A stretch of DNA of 64,000 bases from the NCBI GenBank assembly GCA_021234155.1, contig JAJEKV010000272.1:60001-124000 (forward strand), written 5' to 3'. Under the pieces are notes generated by a model that was not told the DNA's origin, ran no database searches, and was given only the letters and a program-made list of their open reading frames with translations. Position numbers and translations under genes: made by a program. Below are positions 23,421 through 33,466 of the stretch, piece by piece. The stretch is from Isoetes taiwanensis. Lineage: Eukaryota > Streptophyta > Lycopodiopsida > Isoetales > Isoetaceae. How positions within the stretch are numbered: the first letter of the stretch is position 1; every line of letters begins with the position of its first letter.

Positions 23421-23732
23421 CGTCGGGGCGTTGGAGTTGTTAATCGGTGTATAGTTCCTCCCGTAATATAAATGATCGATTGCTTGGCGAATGTGGCTTT
23501 GAAAATTAATGCCAAGGTAACTCACTTGGTACCCCATAATGGCTCCCTGTTCATTGGCGAAGACTTACTTTCGAAGCTGTAGTGTGGAGGATATATCGAT
23601 GTTATCGATGGAATTTTAAATCGTGGTCTTCCAAAGGTCTCGGGGAGCCAACTATAATCTTTGGAATGGATGTGTCACATGGAGCCCCATTCTCGTCAAA
23701 TTCACCATCAATTGCAATTGTAAGGATTGAGC
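23421..23732 (+). pseudogene. AGO4-clade Argonaute PIWI fragment, decayed
   Basis: The frame at 23421 reads GVVNRCIVPPVI, a stop, then CLANVALKINAKV. About 130 bases later, in another frame, it reads EPTIIFGMDVSHGAPFSS followed by NSPSIAIV. In plant AGO4/6/9 proteins the order is the GIVTQC block, then VLLKINAK, then PTIILGMDVSHG..PSIAAV. This is the start of the PIWI domain, and the D of MDVSHG is the first catalytic aspartate. The match in order, spacing and wording makes the family call good. AGO4-clade proteins load 24-nt siRNAs and guide DNA methylation. Here only about 100 residues are visible, with one stop and at least one frame change. It lies between the satellite and a motif array in the CACTA element and is best read as a captured host gene fragment. 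Confidence 0.72.
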
Positions 23733-23805
23733 TGTGTGTGCACTTGACTTAAGCATTATTATTATAATTATAATAATAACTTATAATTATAACTTAATAA
23801 AAAAG

Positions 23806-23925
23806 GGCCGCGTCGTTTAACACAAAGGCGTCGTTATAGGCGTCGTTTAGCGACTATTGCGGGACGTCGTTAAGCGACCTCGCGGCGTCGTTCAGCGGCG
23901 TCTGTAACTTTTTATCGAAGCGAGC
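23806..23925. repeat. Internal CACTA motif array 3
   Basis: GCGTCGTTTAAC, GGCGTCGTTATAGGCGTCGTT, CGTCGTTAAGCGACC and GCGTCGTTCAGCGGCGTC follow one another. Two further GGCGTsGTTGAAAGGCGAGGCC copies flank the CTT microsatellite at 24561 and 24605. Confidence 0.75.
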
Positions 23926-24302
23926 GGCTTTTCGCCGCCCTAGTTTTTGGTTCTAAGCGGTGGAGGGCGTTTTTAGGTGGCGATTTTTGGCGCGGATCAT
24001 CCTTTGCGGTCCTTTCAAGCTTCAAGCAAGCATCAAAGGTATTTCAATGGATCAATCAACTCTATTTTTTTTGAATTAGGCTTGTTGTTTGATAGATTTA
24101 GGGCTTCTTGTTTTTTTCTTATTTGTTTTCAATCCATCCCATTTCTATCCTCCTCTTCTTTCCATCCTTGTTTTTCTTCAATCCATTTAGCCTCTTATTA
24201 GTATGAATCGAATCCTCCTCCTTCTTCTTCCAATGATCTTCCAATCATTGGTTTCTTCCTTCTAATCTTAGTTCTTCTTCAATCTTCTTCTTATTCATTT
24301 TC

Positions 24303-24545
24303 TTCTTCTTCTTCTTCACCACTTTCTCATTCTATTCTTCTTCTTCTTCTTCTTCTTCTTCTTCTTCTCTTCTTCTTCTTCTTCTTCTTCTTCTTCTTCT
24401 TCTTCTTCTTCTTCTTCTTCTTCTTCTTCTTCTTCTTCTTCTTCTTCTTCTTCTTCTTCTTCTTCTTCTTCTTCTTCTTCTTCTTCTTCTTCTTCTTCTT
24501 CTTCTTCTTCTTCTTCTTCTTCTTCTTCTTCTTCTCTTCTTCTTT
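24303..24545. repeat. (CTT)n microsatellite, about 240 bp
   Basis: This is an almost pure TTC/CTT run, longest from about 24336 to 24545, with a few one-base interruptions. It gives a poly-lysine frame on the minus strand, which is not a gene. Confidence 0.97.
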
Positions 24546-24949
24546 TTCTATGGAAGAAGGGCGTGGTTGAAAGGCGAGGCCCATTCTTCCTCTATTTTTT
24601 ATTACAAGAAGGGGCGTCGTTGAAAGGCGAGGCCCCTTCTTTTTATATTCTTTTTTTTTTTTTTTTTTTTCATTTTTTACATGTCAATATATAGTTCTTT
24701 TTAATTAACAATGTAAATAGTTTTAATGTCAATGATCTTTTCAATGTGAATCGTCTTTTTTTTTTTTTTTTTTTTTATTTCTTTATTTATGTAAGTTTTC
24801 TAATTATTGAATGCCTTTATTTTTTTGCATGTACACTAATAACAAAATGCGTCGCTCTTGGAAATCGATTTTTATGATTTCGAAGACATTCTAGGTAAGA
24901 ATTTGAGTTTGAGTAGGAGAATAAAATTTTAATGTTTTATTTAGGTTAA
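24546..24949. other. AT-rich stretch with T-runs
   Basis: Long T-runs occur near 24645-24670 and 24759-24777. No coding region was seen. Confidence 0.5.
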
Positions 24950-25275
24950 AAAAACTTGGGAGACTTGGACAAGGGCATGGTCGGCTCGCCTTGAGTGGAG
25001 AAGACTAGGTGTTCGGGTCCAAGCTCACTTAGATTACTCTTGTAATTTTATTGATTAATGTATTTAGTTTAGAAAAATTGGGGAGACTTGGACAAAGGGC
25101 ATGGTCGGCTCCGCCTTGAGTGGAAGACTAGGTGTTAGGGTCCAAGCTCATAGTTTACTCTTGAAATTTTATTGATTAATGTATTTAGTTTAGAAAAATT
25201 TGGGAGACTTGGACAAGGGCATGGTCGGCTCCGCCTTGTGGTGGAAGACTAGGTGTTCGGGTCCAAGCTCACCGC
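24950..25275. repeat. Three tandem units of about 120 bp
   Basis: The unit has GGGAGACTTGGACAAGGGCA, then GGTCGGCTCCGCCTTGwG, then GACTAGGTGTTCGGGTCCAAG. It is joined by an AT spacer with TTATTGATTAATGTATTTAG. Copies start near 24957, 25079 and 25200. It is related to the two-copy motif at 3.7-3.9 kb. Confidence 0.85.
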
Positions 25276-25589
25276 CCTACTCTTGTTTATTTTTTTATTA
25301 ATATATCAATAAATAGAAATCTTTTCTGAGGATTGGACAAAGCGGGGTTTTTGAAAAAAATTGCATTATTGATTTTCGGGTTTCTAGTTAAGAATGTTGT
25401 TTTTAAAGATGTTAGGGATGTCAAAGAAACAACTTGATGTGGAGTGGTTAAGAGCAAGAAAAAATTTAAATAGTTGGTAAAAAAAAAAATTAAAAGGGAA
25501 ACTAACTCTTAAGAAAGTAGGTAAAGATTCATAATGAAGGTTTGAAAAAAGTCACAAAGCAAGATTAATGAATCTAAATTGGTTTTGTA

Positions 25590-27160
25590 GGTATGGCCCC
25601 ATTTGTGAAGACACTAATGATTAGTGAGATTAGGCGCATGGTCATAAATGAGATATGTGCTAACGAAAGTCCGGTAGGGAGATGCAAAGCCCGGTCAGCG
25701 TGTCGACCATTTTTCGGGACATGTGAAAAGGAAGTGCCAATTTGAGTTAGCACAAAAATGGCCAGGTCAAGAAGAAATGTTGACTTCTCTCCTTGACACA
25801 CATGTAAAAAGCCAATGATTGGAAACCCCATGGATGAGCGAAGACATGTTTGAAGCATTGGTGCGGCTTAAAAGTCCCAATCTTAGAGGCTCGTGTCAAG
25901 GAATGGGTAGCTTCATGGAATTCCTCAAAGAAGCGGCGTTTGGATCACAAGAACATCATTGCGGATCTCAATGCCGCGTCGGTTGGAGGTAATTAAAATG
26001 CTTTGCATCGGGGGAAGCTCTAGTGGGGCGGGGCCTAGCAAGCCCCACTTTTCTTTGGAGAATCACATGAACACATCAATCTTTGTTGATCCCATGCCCG
26101 TAGAGGCCGTGGATGTGATACACCTTATTGAGGAGAAACCAACACATCATGCGTATCAAATCAAAATCAGCGGAACACAACACTTCCAAGATGATGAGCT
26201 ATCTGATTGGATGGGTTTTCAAGGAACAAAGATAGAGGCGAGAGAGGCGTATGAGATGGCTCAAAGATACATGCGCTTCAAGAGCATCGCATCTGCTTTG
26301 GCTACATCCATTGGACTTGCATATGAAGTTGCTAGCTCTAGTGGGGATACCATAGGGCCAATGGTGATTCTACCTTTCATGAATGGAGAGACACTTGCAC
26401 ACTTGTTTGACTATTTACCTAATAACTTGTCACGTTTTAGAAGATGGTCAAATGCAATTGCTAAGCGCCAAGAAGAAGCCCGACAAACACATAGGCTGAA
26501 CTTAGGAGCAAAATGCGAGTTGTATATCGGTATGTTCGAGATAGCTCTTGCCCTAGCGAGAAGGTGTCGTTGAGATCCACAAAGGCCACTTCACTCACAC
26601 AAAGCTTAATTGCAAGAGAGTCAAATTACATTTTGATGATGAGTACCAAAATGTGTGGGTGGCCATTGGTGATTGGGACAATGCAATTCATTTTTCGCCA
26701 AAAGGCGTCGTCCCTTGTTGAAGTGTCGGTACTTACTTTTCGGATGGACAAGCAAAATATCCATGGTTAGAGAAAGCGTGTTTGAGAAATCAAAGGATGA
26801 TGATGGGTGTATGGGGACCGCGAAATTCATGATGTCTATGCATTGGGATATATTTATGAGATGCTTACGGATTTCGTGCAAGCTATGCGACGAATGGAGT
26901 GGTTTAATAATAACAACAATGCCCAATGGATTAATCCAACCCATATGTACCAGCGGCGTCTTGACAAGTTGGAGGAGCAAAAAACAAGAATGATGTGCCT
27001 ACGTGAAGGCGTATTCTCATCACGACCCAAAGCTTACGAAGTTGTTGAAGCCTTACAAAGTGTTGGAATATCTTCTACCATGGTTGTGAGACAAAGGCGA
27101 CACATGAAGTGCATGGATGCCTTGGAGATGTCAAAATTGTTGTTGTCACAACTCAAATAA
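25590..27160 (+). pseudogene. Second CACTA gene, unknown function, broken in several frames
   Basis: The longest intact piece is 25959-26573 (204 codons), with HHAYQIKISGTQHFQDDEL and later AREAYEMAQRYMRFKS and NGETLAHLFDYLPNNLSRF. The coding pattern then shifts frame (RVKLHFDDEYQNVWVAIGDW at about 26620). It shifts again to 26807-27160 (DVYALGYIYEMLTDFVQAM, then RRLDKLEEQKTRMMCLREGV), ending LLLSQLK. Joined, this would be a protein of about 400 residues, mostly helical by composition. An upstream block at 25593-25750 may be part of it. I do not recognise the family. Its place downstream of TNP2 and after a motif array is where CACTA elements often carry the TNPA-type DNA-binding protein, but no similarity was seen. 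Confidence is for a real decayed gene, not for any function. Confidence 0.5.
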
Positions 27161-29099
27161 TGAATACAATATTGTATATCTTGCCATGTTTAAGAGTATT
27201 AAATTTTTTAATTGTCTAATAACCAAATATATAAAGACACTTTTAATTATTCAAATCCCAATGTTTTGTAATGAACTTCCCATGTTGCTAACATTTGTTG
27301 CTTTCCTACTATGTTATTCATCGCACTCCATATAAATAACTTGCAAGTTTTTGCACATGTCCGACAACCATGGGATCGCGGTACGATGGCATATCTATTG
27401 TTCACAACTTTACTTCTCGGCGTGGCTTGGTAGCCTTATTGGTGACCCTAAAACTGCAAAGGCCTTTAAAGAGCGAAGTTGGTGGTTCGGGTTTAGCTTC
27501 GCCACCACGCCACCTCCACCATTGTGTGGATTTGGTATGGATTTTTTTTCTAGGATAAAATGTAAGTTAACCATTTATTTTTAGCGTTCTAATGTTTTTT
27601 AAATGTAAGCGTGTAAATGCGGTTTCGTCCTTCTTTTCCTATGCATAATGTTAGGTAAAATCGTGGTTATGGGCGGATCTTCTTCTCATCACCACCGTAG
27701 AAGAGGCGGAAAAGGACCTGCATCAGCGGGGAAGAGCGAAGAAGCGGGAACTCAGAGATATCAGCGAGGCGATAACCACGAAGATAGGTGGAATGCCTTG
27801 CAATTCGGGATGTCGCCCCGAGAAATGGAAGATTGGCGCCGTTGTTGAACAAAGTAAGGAAGGAGGTCGGCCCCATGACCCTCCATGTCATAGCTCATAC
27901 ACTCCTTGAGAATTCAATCTTGGGGCCGTTCAGAAACGCGAGGAGAATGAACCCCACGAAGAAGGGCGTAGGCCCGTCGTCCGCGTCGGAGTGGGCCTTA
28001 ATTCCTCTTCAAGCTACGTTAAAGATCGTGCACCCACACGCACCACCTCCACGAAGGCATCTCTTTCAATATGAGTGAGTTCATCTTGAATTATGCCCTT
28101 TTTGTTCACTAACACATATTCATATGTTAGTGGTATGTTGAGTGTAGTAGCAAAAAGTTGCGCCACGACCTACTGCGGATGGCGACAATTTTTGGAAGAT
28201 GGCTAATAATGTCACAAATAGCGTTTGCCATAGCGTCCACAAGGGTGAATGGAACTTCGGGGAGCCTATGATGAGGAAAAAAGAGGATCAAGGAGATTTT
28301 AGAAGCGAGAATATCCAGGAGCTCAAGTCGGGAGAGATCTCATGGAGGGAGCTTTGTTCAAAGCGGGGTAAACATGTTAAATCCACCCGGTATTAGGCTC
28401 TTTAGTTCTTCATTATAACCTCATTGTACTCATATTTTATTTATATTTTGCAGAGGTAATCGGAAGAAGCGGTGAAAGATCTTGCCAAAGCTTCTGAGGA
28501 GTCCAGATAGAGGAAGTAGCTGACCTATCACGGTTGACTAATGAGGCATTTCAAGTACATCATCTCTCCCATGAGTCATTATAATTAGATGATGCCATGT
28601 GGACTAAGTCCTTGTATTGCATTGTAGTGTTTGAAGGCCAACATATTATCAAAGAAAGGGGAAGCTAGAACAAAGCGTATTTGGACGAGAATGCAATGAC
28701 GAAGCAAGTGGCGACCATAGTGCCAATAAGGCTGGGAAGTGGCGGTTATGGCTTTCTGGATAAGCTATTTGTAAGTATAAATTTGGTTTATAATGTAGGT
28801 TCTCGAGTTGAACACTAACATTAGTTTTGGTGCTCATTCTCACTAGGCGTCATTTCTTTGGTCGCCCATTTGCTAAAAGATGAGCGAAAGGGCCTTCAAA
28901 CAAAGGCGATCATGCGGCCATCAGCGTGCATGCTGCTTGGCGTGAAAGGGGGATGAAGTGTGTATCATTCATTAGATAATTATTTGTGACTACAATGAAC
29001 TAATTGTTGCGATACAATATAATGCGGGTAAATGAAGGCGAAGCCAATGAAGAAGAAGAAGAAGAGAGCAACAACTAAAGACTTAATATATTTTGTAAT
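27161..29099 (+). other. Further coding-like pieces, unresolved
   Basis: Short plus-strand frames look coding-like. 27648-27846 (GGSSSHHHRRRGGKGPASAG) is one, and a frame near 27840 has VVEQSKEGGRPHDPPCH. Another at 28199-28396 has SWRELCSKRGKH, followed by a GT-AG-like gap and GNRKKR at about 28455. The last resembles the tryptophan-to-NRxKR spacing in plant transposase family 24 (Ptta/En/Spm) proteins, but the match is short. I cannot build one gene from the pieces. Confidence 0.3.
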
Positions 29100-29520
29100 G
29101 TGCAAATTACATTGTGAAATATATTAATTGAATTCAATTTAAATTTTTATGCTTTGTTCTTATTATTTGTGATTTTTTGTTATGTTAATTTTATGCTCGA
29201 TTCTATTTTTTTATTCTTAGATTTATTAAACATTTAATTACATATTAAACAATAATGCTTATCTACCATTAATATAATTTAATCAATATTTGTTTCTATT
29301 TTTCGAATTTTTAAATTTTTAAATATTTATTCTCGATTTATTTTGTTCATATTTAATATTTATTAATACTATTAATATTATTGATAATATTAATATTAAT
29401 AAATATTACTAAATATTTATTTATATTAAATATTTGTTAATTTTGCATATGAATATTAACTGTCCGTTAAATCATATTGAATAATATTAAATAAATATTT
29501 TTTTTTTATCAAAATTCTTT
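29100..29520. other. AT-rich block beside the right CACTA array
   Basis: About 400 bases are nearly all A and T with repeated AATATTAATATTA and TAAATATTTA words. There is no gene. The change to the GC-rich array at 29521 is abrupt. Confidence 0.7.
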
Positions 29521-30042
29521 AATCGTCGTTGAACGACGTTGTCTGCGCGATGCGCCGCGTCGGCGGCGTCGTTGAGCAGCGTCGTCGTGGCGCCGAGCCC
29601 GTGGCCAAACAACCAGCCCGAGCCGGTGTAAATGCGACCGCCCGGCAAACGTCGTTGAGCGGCGTTTCACCCAGCGGCGACCCGCGTCGGCGCTTCTGTG
29701 GCTAACAGCGCGCCAGCTGGGCCCCGGACATGATGGCGTGTACTTGCACCGTGTCGTTGAGCGGCGTTGCGGTCATCGCCGCCGGCCGGCCGCGCTGGCG
29801 CGGTCACTCTGGCAGCAGTGCCGCGTGGCTGACCCACGTGTACGCAACGACGTTGAACGACGTCATGTCGTCGCTTAAAGACGCCGCAGTTGCGACGCGT
29901 ATAGCGACGCATAAACGTCGTATATCGACGCTCCGACGTCGAAATAGACGTCGTTTATCGACGTTTCGACGTCGATCATCGACGTGCAAACGACGTCTGG
30001 ACGTCGTAATAGACGTCGTAACAGGGCTTTGGTTTTGTAGTG
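29521..30042. repeat. CACTA right end: subterminal motif array and TIR
   Basis: Motif copies begin with CGTCGTTGAACGACG at 29524. They become denser towards the end (29840-30020), where GACGTCGTwwwwCGACGT forms alternate every 15-20 bases. The array ends at the terminus TTGTAGTG. Base composition and motif match the left end in inverted order. Confidence 0.85.
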
Positions 30043-30111
30043 ATGATTCTATTCACAATGGCAAAGTGTTGCTTTTGGATAGCCGTAGAAGAATAAAAGC
30101 CCAAATGTTCT

Positions 30112-30486
30112 GAATGGATGTAGCAAGTGCAACTGGGCTGCTCTCAGGACAAACAACCATGGTGTACCAATCCAGTTTAGCATGCTAATACATACCTCTG
30201 CAACAGAGCCCTGGCTACCTGCCATAGCCAAGCACTTTAATCCGGGGTTGGGAAAAGAAGTTGGGGCTCTTCAATCTGAAGTTGGGTGAAGTATTTTCTC
30301 TCGATGGCTGGATGGCCCCTTATTACAGGCTCATGAGGATCAATGGCGACCCAGGCGTCTGGAAACTTCACGTAACATTGACAAAATTACGACCTCGGCC
30401 ATTCAATGTAGAGAGATTTCTAATCTCATCCGTGAATTAGTATATCTAAAGGTACAAAATAATATTCTACCAGCCACCTTCTAGAG
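30112..30486 (+). pseudogene. Coding-like relic of unknown family beside the CACTA insertion
   Basis: One frame reads NGCSKCNWAALRTNNHGVP, then PWLPAIAKHFNPGLGKEVG, a single TGA, then LDGPLLQAHEDQWRPRRLE and NLIRELVYLKVQNNILPATF before a stop at about 30486. A shifted frame upstream (NGKVLLLDSRRRIKAQMF at about 30056) may belong to it. I do not recognise the family. It ends where LINE 3' sequence begins. Confidence 0.35.
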
Positions 30487-30514
30487 GTTTGCCCTTTGGG
30501 CAACTTAAAAAGGG

Positions 30515-32240
30515 GAGAATAGAATAGAATAGAATAGGTTTTTTAGCGTTCAGGGAGACCAATTGGCCTATGGGACCCAAACAAAAAAAGAGCAGCAAGC
30601 GTATTACTGACAGGATTAAAAAACCCCCACCCCGAAGGGTTCTCGAGGGAAAAAACTTAGCGGTAATAAGTATGCTGGCACGCTGTACAATTGTGGACAG
30701 TTCAATACCGCCCCGGAGGACACAACTGAGTCCGTGCATCCATAACCTCCTGGAGATATGACCCCAGCAAACCCACTGACGTTGTATTCAATAACTCATG
30801 CAGCGGTTGGCGGGCACTAATGGCCCGAACATACCGTTCCGGATATGGGCAAACGCCGGGAATCAGATCGGAGGGCATGACATTCATCCTCAATAAAATA
30901 CGATGGCAACACTTTGGAAAAGCCTTTGCTCGTGCTTCCGAGCCCAACGTCTGTCTCAATCGCGGCGATGTGCACGTCGGCGAATGGAAGCTATAAGTCT
31001 GCGCTTCTTCATGGGCATTTGGGTGTACAAATCTTGGTGTGGGCCTCGTGAGCCTAGGATTGACTTTAGCTGGCGATGGTGTGCCGACTTAGCGTCGTCG
31101 CGTCGAGCATGCATCCCGAGCTTACGAAGGAAAGTAGCATCTAGGTGCGGACTTAAGGGCCTTGTGATCTTTCTTTGTCCTTACATGTATGCATCTGTTT
31201 TTATTTTACGCCCGGCGTGAGAACCACTCGGCTTGCTTGTCCTTCAGCCGAGCTTTTCGGTGTTGGGGACCCATCGCCATGGCCAAAGCAAGGTTGGGCA
31301 AGCGTGTATCACCCATAGCGACCACCTTGCGGAAGTAAATATGGCGTTCCAATGCGGCCGTTGAAGGGGTAGAAAACACGTCTCTGGGTAGGATCGGTAT
31401 GGAACTATGGACTTTACCCCAGGGCTCGTGCCAAGAAGGCTTTGCCGCCGAGGTCATTCAGTGTTGAGGGATATCACCCGGACCCCCCCACATACGCCCC
31501 ATATAAAAGGACCCTTTCGACCAAGGCCGAAACAAGTGTGCTTGGTGGCCCCGGGCATACAACTCGCCTTTGTGGCATTTGTTACGCATGGCATATAGTG
31601 CTTCCAACCTGCCGTGACCCACAACCTGATGGCAGCATCCCAATGGGTGGTAGTAGAGAACTCGATCCCTAAGTACTTGTAGGTCGGAGCCACCTCTACA
31701 TCTTGTCCCTGGTAAGTGAATGAGGGAACCCTTGGCTGTCGCGATGATGAAACTAGCAGCACCCTAGTTTTGGCCAAGTTAACTCTCATGCCCAGTGAAT
31801 CGGCAGAAAGTGTCAAGAGCATCCAGGTGACGTTGCATGTCCTCTGGATTATAGGCCAGGAGGTTGACATCGTCAGCATATATGAGTTGCCAGATTGTGT
31901 GATACATGAGATGGGCGCCCGCACCTCCATGCTCAGAGAGCCAATCTTCCAGCTGGTCAATGTATAGGCCAAAGAGTGTGGGGGAGAGGGGCAACCCGAC
32001 CCGACCCAATACTCTTGATTCTGCATTTGTCCTAACGATGTGATCTGGCACGAGCATGCCTCATATAGCCTATATCTTGCGTTACGCGCAAGTCAAGGGG
32101 GTCCCCATTTGCATGATGCGTCCCATAACTTTGTCAGGGGCAGCGTGTCAAAAGCTTTTGCGAAATCCATGAAACAGCAGTACAGGTTTTGTCGGTGATT
32201 CCTGCGATCCTCAAGAACGAAGTAGCTTTTATTATACTAG
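30515..32240 (-). mobile_element. LINE retrotransposon fragment (copy A), 5'-truncated
   Basis: Reading leftward, the reverse transcriptase starts inside the domain at about 32230 (LYCCFMDFAKAFDTLP). It continues with GLPLSPTLFGLYIDQLEDWL and the catalytic QLIYADDVNLLAY (about 31870). A frame change near 31795 follows, then VNLAKTRVLLV and YKYLGIEFS. A C-terminal region (IYFRKVVAMGDTRLPNLALA at about 31310, then a cysteine/histidine-rich tail) runs to about 30702. The 3' part shares a block (GGGTTTTTTAATCC, GGGTCCCATrrsCyAATwGGTCTCC) with 60.59-60.70 kb. It ends in an (ATTCT)n-like tail at 30516-30538. LINE proteins copy their own RNA into a nicked target. The frame break and truncation make this copy inactive. 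Confidence 0.85.
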
Positions 32241-32735
32241 TTCTAGTGTATTATTTTTTTTGTACGAGGAAGCATATGATGAAGCTAATGGACCCACCCA
32301 CACCTATTCCTCGAAGTGTTTGATCAAAATGACAGCTCAAAACCACTTGCTAGACTATTTACTTGCGGCTTGCCACAAGGGGCTATTTTCAAACAACAAT
32401 TCTTTAATTCAAAATACGAGTTATGAATTCTACTAAAATAATATATGTATGAGTCGGTCTCCGTCCAGCATAGACTCCCATATCATATCAGTTGCCGCCA
32501 GATCTAGTAGACGTGGCTGCTAAGTCCAGAAGGGAGGTTCACGATCAACAAGTAGATTATGCGTATAGTAAGTTAATGCAATGAAAGACAAAAAAAAACA
32601 TGGAGTAGTGCATCACTTTGGTCCCACCTGGACCGATTCCTCCCATCCATGTAGGTGCATGACTCAGTCCCGCAGGCAATTTAAGTCTCACCAAAGTATC
32701 ATATCAGTTGCAGCAGTCAGATATTTAACAGCAAA
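32241..32735. other. Intergenic, no gene recognised
   Basis: No coding region that I can support. The words GTCCCACCTGGACC and CTCATATC recur loosely. It lies between the truncated LINE and a small ORF. Confidence 0.45.
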
Positions 32736-33227
32736 ATGATATTACAGGAATGGAAGCGCCTTCTGTTCGAGCATCACAACCTTGTGCCTTTTGATGTGCT
32801 GGGCAATGACGGCATGCAGCTATTCAGCGTCTTGCTGAAGAGGGGTCGGGAGGATAATGTTCCTGTTCTGGAAAGAATTGGTACCCTTATAGATCTAGGG
32901 AAGGGTGATTGGAAGGAATATAAGGAAAAGATCCACAAAAACGCCGAGGGTGTTGAAGTAAAGACGGATTTGAAAGAAAAGAAGGAAGAGATCAAACCAA
33001 GTCCATCGAGGAATGGGATTGAGACGGAGAAAGTTCTGATCCAACGAGGGATTCAGGAGTTTCTCCAGACGGTGTATGATACAACAAATGAAGAAGATTC
33101 TAATCCTAGTAATAAGCCTAAAGACCAAGGAATTGCTAAGGTGGTTGAAAACAAACATCATGGGACCGTGGAAAAAAGGTCTAATTTGGAGATGGGAGTT
33201 GCAATTCACCACAGGTCTGTATTCTAA
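32736..33227 (+). CDS. Hypothetical charged protein, 163 aa
   Basis: An ATG frame encodes a hydrophilic protein rich in Lys and Glu. The N-terminal third (WKRLLFEHHNLVPFDVLG, then DGMQLFSVLLKRG) looks folded and the rest is disordered-like (TDLKEKKEEIKPSPSRNG). Near 33200 the coding pattern seems to move to another frame (SKMLQLVKLRQKHYWKADGV, then LWVPDMDRIKRRYPFL). That frame runs to a GTAAGT donor at about 33390. A 77-bp gap with a TTCCAG acceptor leads to the next ORF. So this may be exon 1 of a spliced gene with one break. I do not recognise it. Confidence 0.35.
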   Translation: MILQEWKRLLFEHHNLVPFDVLGNDGMQLFSVLLKRGREDNVPVLERIGTLIDLGKGDWKEYKEKIHKNAEGVEVKTDLKEKKEEIKPSPSRNGIETEKVLIQRGIQEFLQTVYDTTNEEDSNPSNKPKDQGIAKVVENKHHGTVEKRSNLEMGVAIHHRSVF

Positions 33228-33466
33228 GATGCTGCAGCTCGTTAAGTTGCGTCAGAAACATTACTGGAAGGCCGACGGCGTCACAGTGGAGCACATTAAC
33301 CACAACCTTCTGGAAGCACTCTTTTACAACGATTCGCCGTTATGGGTGCCGGACATGGATCGAATCAAACGGCGATACCCGTTCCTGTAAGTTCCTTTCT
33401 GCGCCTTGTTATTGCTTCAGACCGTTCTTAATTTCTTATTAAAATTAATATTCCAGGAAGAGCGGA

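Larger units (their letters stand above)
2304..30042 (+). mobile_element. CACTA (En/Spm) DNA transposon, about 27.7 kb
   Basis: The left end reads CACTACAAGGG from 2304 and the right end reads CTTTGGTTTTGTAGTG to 30042, giving terminal inverted repeats sharing CACTACAA. ATG lies immediately outside both ends (2301-2303 and 30043-30045), a 3-bp target duplication as expected for this superfamily. GC-rich arrays of a CGTCGTTnArCGrCG motif fill the first 450 and last 520 bases, matching the subterminal repeats bound by TNPA-like proteins in known CACTA elements. A decayed TNP2 transposase on the plus strand lies inside. At 27.7 kb it is long for the superfamily, mainly because of an 11.4-kb internal satellite. 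The transposase is broken, so the copy could move only with help from another element. Confidence 0.87.

Noticed and set aside
24327-24584. Poly-lysine protein of 85 residues
   Set aside because: It is only the CTT microsatellite read on the other strand.
25959-26573. Protein kinase suggested by GPMVILPFMNGE
   Set aside because: The short likeness to a kinase hinge is not backed by a glycine loop, catalytic HRD or DFG motif.
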